From NCBI GenBank assembly GCA_002361875.1, contig DERX01000012.1:4777-12262 (forward strand): a stretch of 7,486 nt of DNA, given 5' to 3'. Position numbers and translations under genes: made by a program. Positions 5,438 through 7,486 of the stretch are shown one piece after another. This DNA is from Ruminococcaceae bacterium UBA3329 (GTDB lineage: Bacteria > Bacillota > Clostridia > Oscillospirales > Acutalibacteraceae). Positions within the stretch are counted from its first letter, which is position 1. Each line of letters begins with the position of its first letter. Below the pieces are notes generated by a model that was not told where the DNA came from, did not search any database, and saw nothing but the letters and a program-made list of their open reading frames with translations.

Positions 5438-5965
5438 ATGATAATGTTGGAAACAGAAAGACTTTATATGCGTGAAATGTCATACAGCGACTACCCTGCT
5501 CTTTGCAAAATATTGCAGGATGATGAGGTTATGTACGCTTATGAAGGCGCATTTGATGACAGCGGCGTTCGTGAATGGCTTGACAGGCAAATCAGCCGAT
5601 ATAACGAATATGAGCACCTTTACGGGCTGTGGGCTGTTACACTGAAAGAAAGCGGCGAAATGATTGGACAATGCGGAATAACAAAGCAGGACTGCGATGG
5701 TAAAGATGTTTTGGAAATAGGCTATCTTTTTCAAAAGTCATACTGGCATAATGGCTATGCTACAGAGGCGGCTGTCGCGTGCAAGGAATACGCTTTTAAT
5801 ACTTTGGGTATTGATGAAGTCTATTCAATAATCCGCGATAACAATATTCCGTCACAAAATGTTGCAAAGCGAAACGGAATGTCACCTAAAGGCGTATTTA
5901 CAAAGCATTATTGCGGAGTAAATATGCCGCATATAATATTTTCAGTTAAGAATGAGGAAACTTAA
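5438..5965 (+). CDS. RimJ/RimL-like GNAT acetyltransferase
   Basis: A 175-residue acetyltransferase of the ribosomal-protein-acetylase type (Acetyltransf_3-like), predicted to use acetyl-CoA on an unidentified amine. The N-terminus L-E-T-E-R-L-Y-M-R-E (4-13) is the hallmark first strand of this subgroup. The middle strand is G-E-M-I-G-Q-C-G-I (73-81). Motif A covers about 91-112, with E-I-G-Y-L-F at 93-98 and the acetyl-CoA loop W-H-N-G-Y-A at 103-108. The C-terminal N-I-P-S-Q-N-V-A-K-R-N-G-M is the usual N-x-x-S-x-x-V-x-x-K-x-G-M/F helix. The ATG at 5438 has GGAGA at 5426-5430, 7 nt upstream; a second in-frame ATG at 5444 is less well placed. It follows the lysine-operon terminator with only 13 nt between, so it lacks room for its own promoter there. 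It abuts the methyltransferase gene. Substrate unknown; RimJ/RimL similarity does not prove ribosomal-protein acetylation. Confidence 0.9.
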   Translation: MIMLETERLYMREMSYSDYPALCKILQDDEVMYAYEGAFDDSGVREWLDRQISRYNEYEHLYGLWAVTLKESGEMIGQCGITKQDCDGKDVLEIGYLFQKSYWHNGYATEAAVACKEYAFNTLGIDEVYSIIRDNNIPSQNVAKRNGMSPKGVFTKHYCGVNMPHIIFSVKNEET

Positions 5966-6682
5966 ATGAATAAGCATATGAAATCTTATTGTGATTACAC
6001 AAACACTCCGTGGGGAAAGCTTTTTTATCAATGCGTTTGGGAGCAATTACCTGTATGTAACGGGAAAAATATTCTTGATTTCGGAAGCGGGTTCGGGATT
6101 ACTACAAATCATTTATCTGTAAACAATTCGGTTACAGCCGTGGAACCTTCAAGAACAATGATTAAGGCACGCTGTAAAGAGTATGATTACAAGCAGCTTA
6201 AAGGTTCGGTTGACATTTTAAAGAAAATCCCGAACAATACTTTTGATTGCATAATATGTCATAATGTACTTGAATATATTGAAAATCGAAAAGAATTATT
6301 AACAGAATTTACACGGATTTTAAAGCGAGACGGTTTTATTTCTATTGTCAAGCATAACAAAGCAGGACGAATTATGCAAAAAGCAATATTTGATTATGAT
6401 ATAAAAAGCGTGAATATGTTGCTTGATAATACAAATCTGAAATCAGGCAATTTCGGAGAAATAAGCATTTACAGCGATTCATCGCTTGAAGAATATTCGG
6501 ATTTTAAGCTTTACATTGAAAAGGTTATGGGTATTTGCACATTTTACGGCTTACAAAATAATGATATAAAATCTGACCCGAAGTGGATAACTGATATGAA
6601 ATCATTGGAAATGCGTGTTTCTGAAATTGATGAATTTCGTGATATTGCCTTCTTTCATCACATTATTTTAAAGAAAAAGTAA
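5966..6682 (+). CDS. Class I SAM-dependent methyltransferase, CmoM/SmtA-like
   Basis: A 238-residue Rossmann-fold methyltransferase. Motif I is I-L-D-F-G-S-G-F-G (36-44), the acidic end of strand 2 is Glu60 in A-V-E-P-S, and motif IV-like F-D-C-I-I-C-H-N-V-L-E-Y-I is at 93-105, followed by the L-x-E-x-x-R-I-L-K-R-D-G-F helix and strand. Outside the fold, I-S-I-V-K-H-N-K-A-G-R-I-M-Q after strand 5 and the closing F-R-D-I-A-F-F-H-H-I-I-L-K-K recall E. coli CmoM (SmtA), which methylates cmo5U34 of tRNA; this comparison is from memory and weak. ATG 5966 directly follows the TAA of the acetyltransferase, and its ribosome site (GAGG, 5954-5957) lies inside that gene, so the two are translationally coupled. 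Base composition looks more AT-rich than the lysine operon. Substrate unknown. Confidence 0.85.
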   Translation: MNKHMKSYCDYTNTPWGKLFYQCVWEQLPVCNGKNILDFGSGFGITTNHLSVNNSVTAVEPSRTMIKARCKEYDYKQLKGSVDILKKIPNNTFDCIICHNVLEYIENRKELLTEFTRILKRDGFISIVKHNKAGRIMQKAIFDYDIKSVNMLLDNTNLKSGNFGEISIYSDSSLEEYSDFKLYIEKVMGICTFYGLQNNDIKSDPKWITDMKSLEMRVSEIDEFRDIAFFHHIILKKK

Positions 6683-6697
6683 TTTTTAAATAAAAGC

Positions 6698-6741
6698 AAA
6701 AACACCTTTGACAGCGTAAAAACTGCCAAAGGTGTTTTTTT
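6698..6741. terminator. Bidirectional intrinsic terminator between methyltransferase gene and tyrS
   Basis: A 13-bp stem (6698-6710 with 6727-6739), one A-C mismatch, then CAG/CTG (6712-6714 with 6723-6725) and an 8-nt loop CGTAAAAA. The plus strand ends in seven T (6735-6741); the minus strand ends in five T (complement of 6698-6702). It therefore serves both converging transcripts, 15 nt past the methyltransferase stop and 9 nt past the tyrS stop. Confidence 0.92.
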
Positions 6742-6750
6742 AATGTTTAC

Positions 6751-7486
6751 TTATTTGAGAATTGCTTTATAGAACACTTTTTTACCTTTTTTAATTACAG
6801 CATATCCTTTTTCAAAATCTGCTTTGGAAAGATTTTTAAAGGCATCTGTGACCTTTACGTCGTCTACTGAAACGCCGCCCTGTTCAATAGCTCTTCGAGC
6901 TTCGCCCTTGGACTTTACCATACCTGCCTTGAGCATAATGTCTGCAACGGAAATCTCGCCGTCTGTAAGGTCGCTTTCCTGAATTTCAACAGTAGGCATA
7001 TTTTCAGCATTGCCTGCACCGGAGAAAATAGCTCTTGCGGCATCCTGCGCCTTTTGCGCCTCTTCCTCGCCGTGAACAAGCTTTGTAAGCTCAAATGCGA
7101 GTATTTCTTTGGCTGTATTAAGCTGACTGCCCTCCCAAGAGTCCATTGCCTCGATTTCTTCAATCGGTAAGAATGTTAGCATCCTGATACACTTTAATAC
7201 ATCAGCATCGGCAACATTTCTCCAATACTGATAAAACTCAAAGGGACTTGTTTTATTCGGGTCAAGCCAAACTGCATTGCCTGCGGTTTTGCCCATCTTT
7301 TTGCCCTGTGAATCTGTAAGCAAAGTTATTGTCATTGCGTGGGCGTCTTTGCCGAGTTTTTTACGGATAAGCTCTGTACCGCCGAGCATATTGCTCCATT
7401 GGTCGTCACCGCCGAACTGCATATTACAGTTATAATTTTTAAATAAATGATAAAAGTCATAAGACTGCATAATCATATAGTTAAAT
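6751..7486 (-). CDS. tyrS: Tyrosyl-tRNA synthetase, C-terminal part (cut by window edge)
   Basis: The enzyme charges tRNA-Tyr with tyrosine. About 244 codons are visible; the frame stays open beyond the ATG at 7476 (residues F-N-Y precede it) and leaves the window at 7486, so that ATG is internal and the N-terminal HIGH-motif region is missing from the window. Visible blocks: M-I-M-Q-S-Y-D-F-Y-H-L-F at the edge, the active-site segment Q-F-G-G-D-D-Q-W-S-N, and K-M-G-K-T (7285-7299), the TyrRS form of the KMSKS loop, followed by the acidic connecting helices. An S4-like RNA-binding domain at roughly 6845-6955 (I-S-V-A-D-I-M-L through V-S-V-D-D) ends the protein. The Q-F-G-G-D-D-Q-W-S-N variant, rather than Q-I-G-G-S-D-Q-W-G-N, is one I associate with gut Clostridia. 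Any upstream T-box or promoter would be outside the window. It converges on the methyltransferase gene. Confidence 0.96.
   Translation of the reverse strand, partial: FNYMIMQSYDFYHLFKNYNCNMQFGGDDQWSNMLGGTELIRKKLGKDAHAMTITLLTDSQGKKMGKTAGNAVWLDPNKTSPFEFYQYWRNVADADVLKCIRMLTFLPIEEIEAMDSWEGSQLNTAKEILAFELTKLVHGEEEAQKAQDAARAIFSGAGNAENMPTVEIQESDLTDGEISVADIMLKAGMVKSKGEARRAIEQGGVSVDDVKVTDAFKNLSKADFEKGYAVIKKGKKVFYKAILK

Noticed and set aside
7474..7476. ATG near the right edge as the tyrS start
   Set aside because: The frame continues upstream without a stop to the window edge, and the HIGH-motif half of TyrRS must precede it; this Met is internal.
1..7486. CRISPR arrays, insertion sequences, attachment sites, tRNA or rRNA genes, toxin-antitoxin or defence genes
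   Set aside because: No regularly spaced repeats, terminal inverted repeats, transposase motifs, tRNA cloverleaf or rRNA signature was seen on either strand.

Overview
This is a low-GC chromosomal window (AT-rich by eye, strong GGAGG-type ribosome sites, U-tract intrinsic terminators). It suggests a Clostridia-class Firmicute, probably a gut Oscillospiraceae/Lachnospiraceae-type organism. That placement rests on the type of TyrRS and aspartate-semialdehyde dehydrogenase, the GNAT-like proteins and the lysine riboswitch architecture; it is inference, not a database match.

Layout. Positions 1-1823 are a minus-strand cluster read right to left: queA (tRNA queuosine synthesis), a GNAT acetyltransferase, then the N-terminal 103 codons of a second GNAT-associated protein that runs off the left edge. 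Positions 1824-2168 are a divergent control region. It holds back-to-back promoters whose -10 boxes share the same bases, and a complete lysine riboswitch (L box) with a traceable aptamer, terminator and competing antiterminator. Positions 2169-5388 are the lysine/diaminopimelate operon on the plus strand: asd, dapA, dapB, and a 150-residue protein made only of the paired ACT regulatory domains of aspartokinase. A strong intrinsic terminator (5394-5424) closes the operon. Positions 5438-6682 hold a RimJ/RimL-like acetyltransferase and a class I SAM methyltransferase with directly abutting reading frames. A bidirectional terminator (6698-6741) separates them from the 3' part of tyrS, read on the minus strand and cut by the right edge.

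How it works together. Asd makes aspartate semialdehyde, DapA condenses it with pyruvate, and DapB reduces the product to tetrahydrodipicolinate, the branch leading to meso-DAP (cell wall) and lysine. The riboswitch should stop transcription when lysine is plentiful. The ACT-only protein looks like a free-standing regulatory subunit for an aspartokinase encoded elsewhere. If so, the operon carries two lysine-responsive layers, RNA and protein, but not the aspartokinase catalytic domain itself.

No mobile elements, CRISPR arrays, tRNAs or rRNAs were seen. The most interesting items are the ACT-only protein, the 22-bp antiterminator of the riboswitch, and the acetyltransferase-methyltransferase pair whose ribosome site sits directly behind a terminator.
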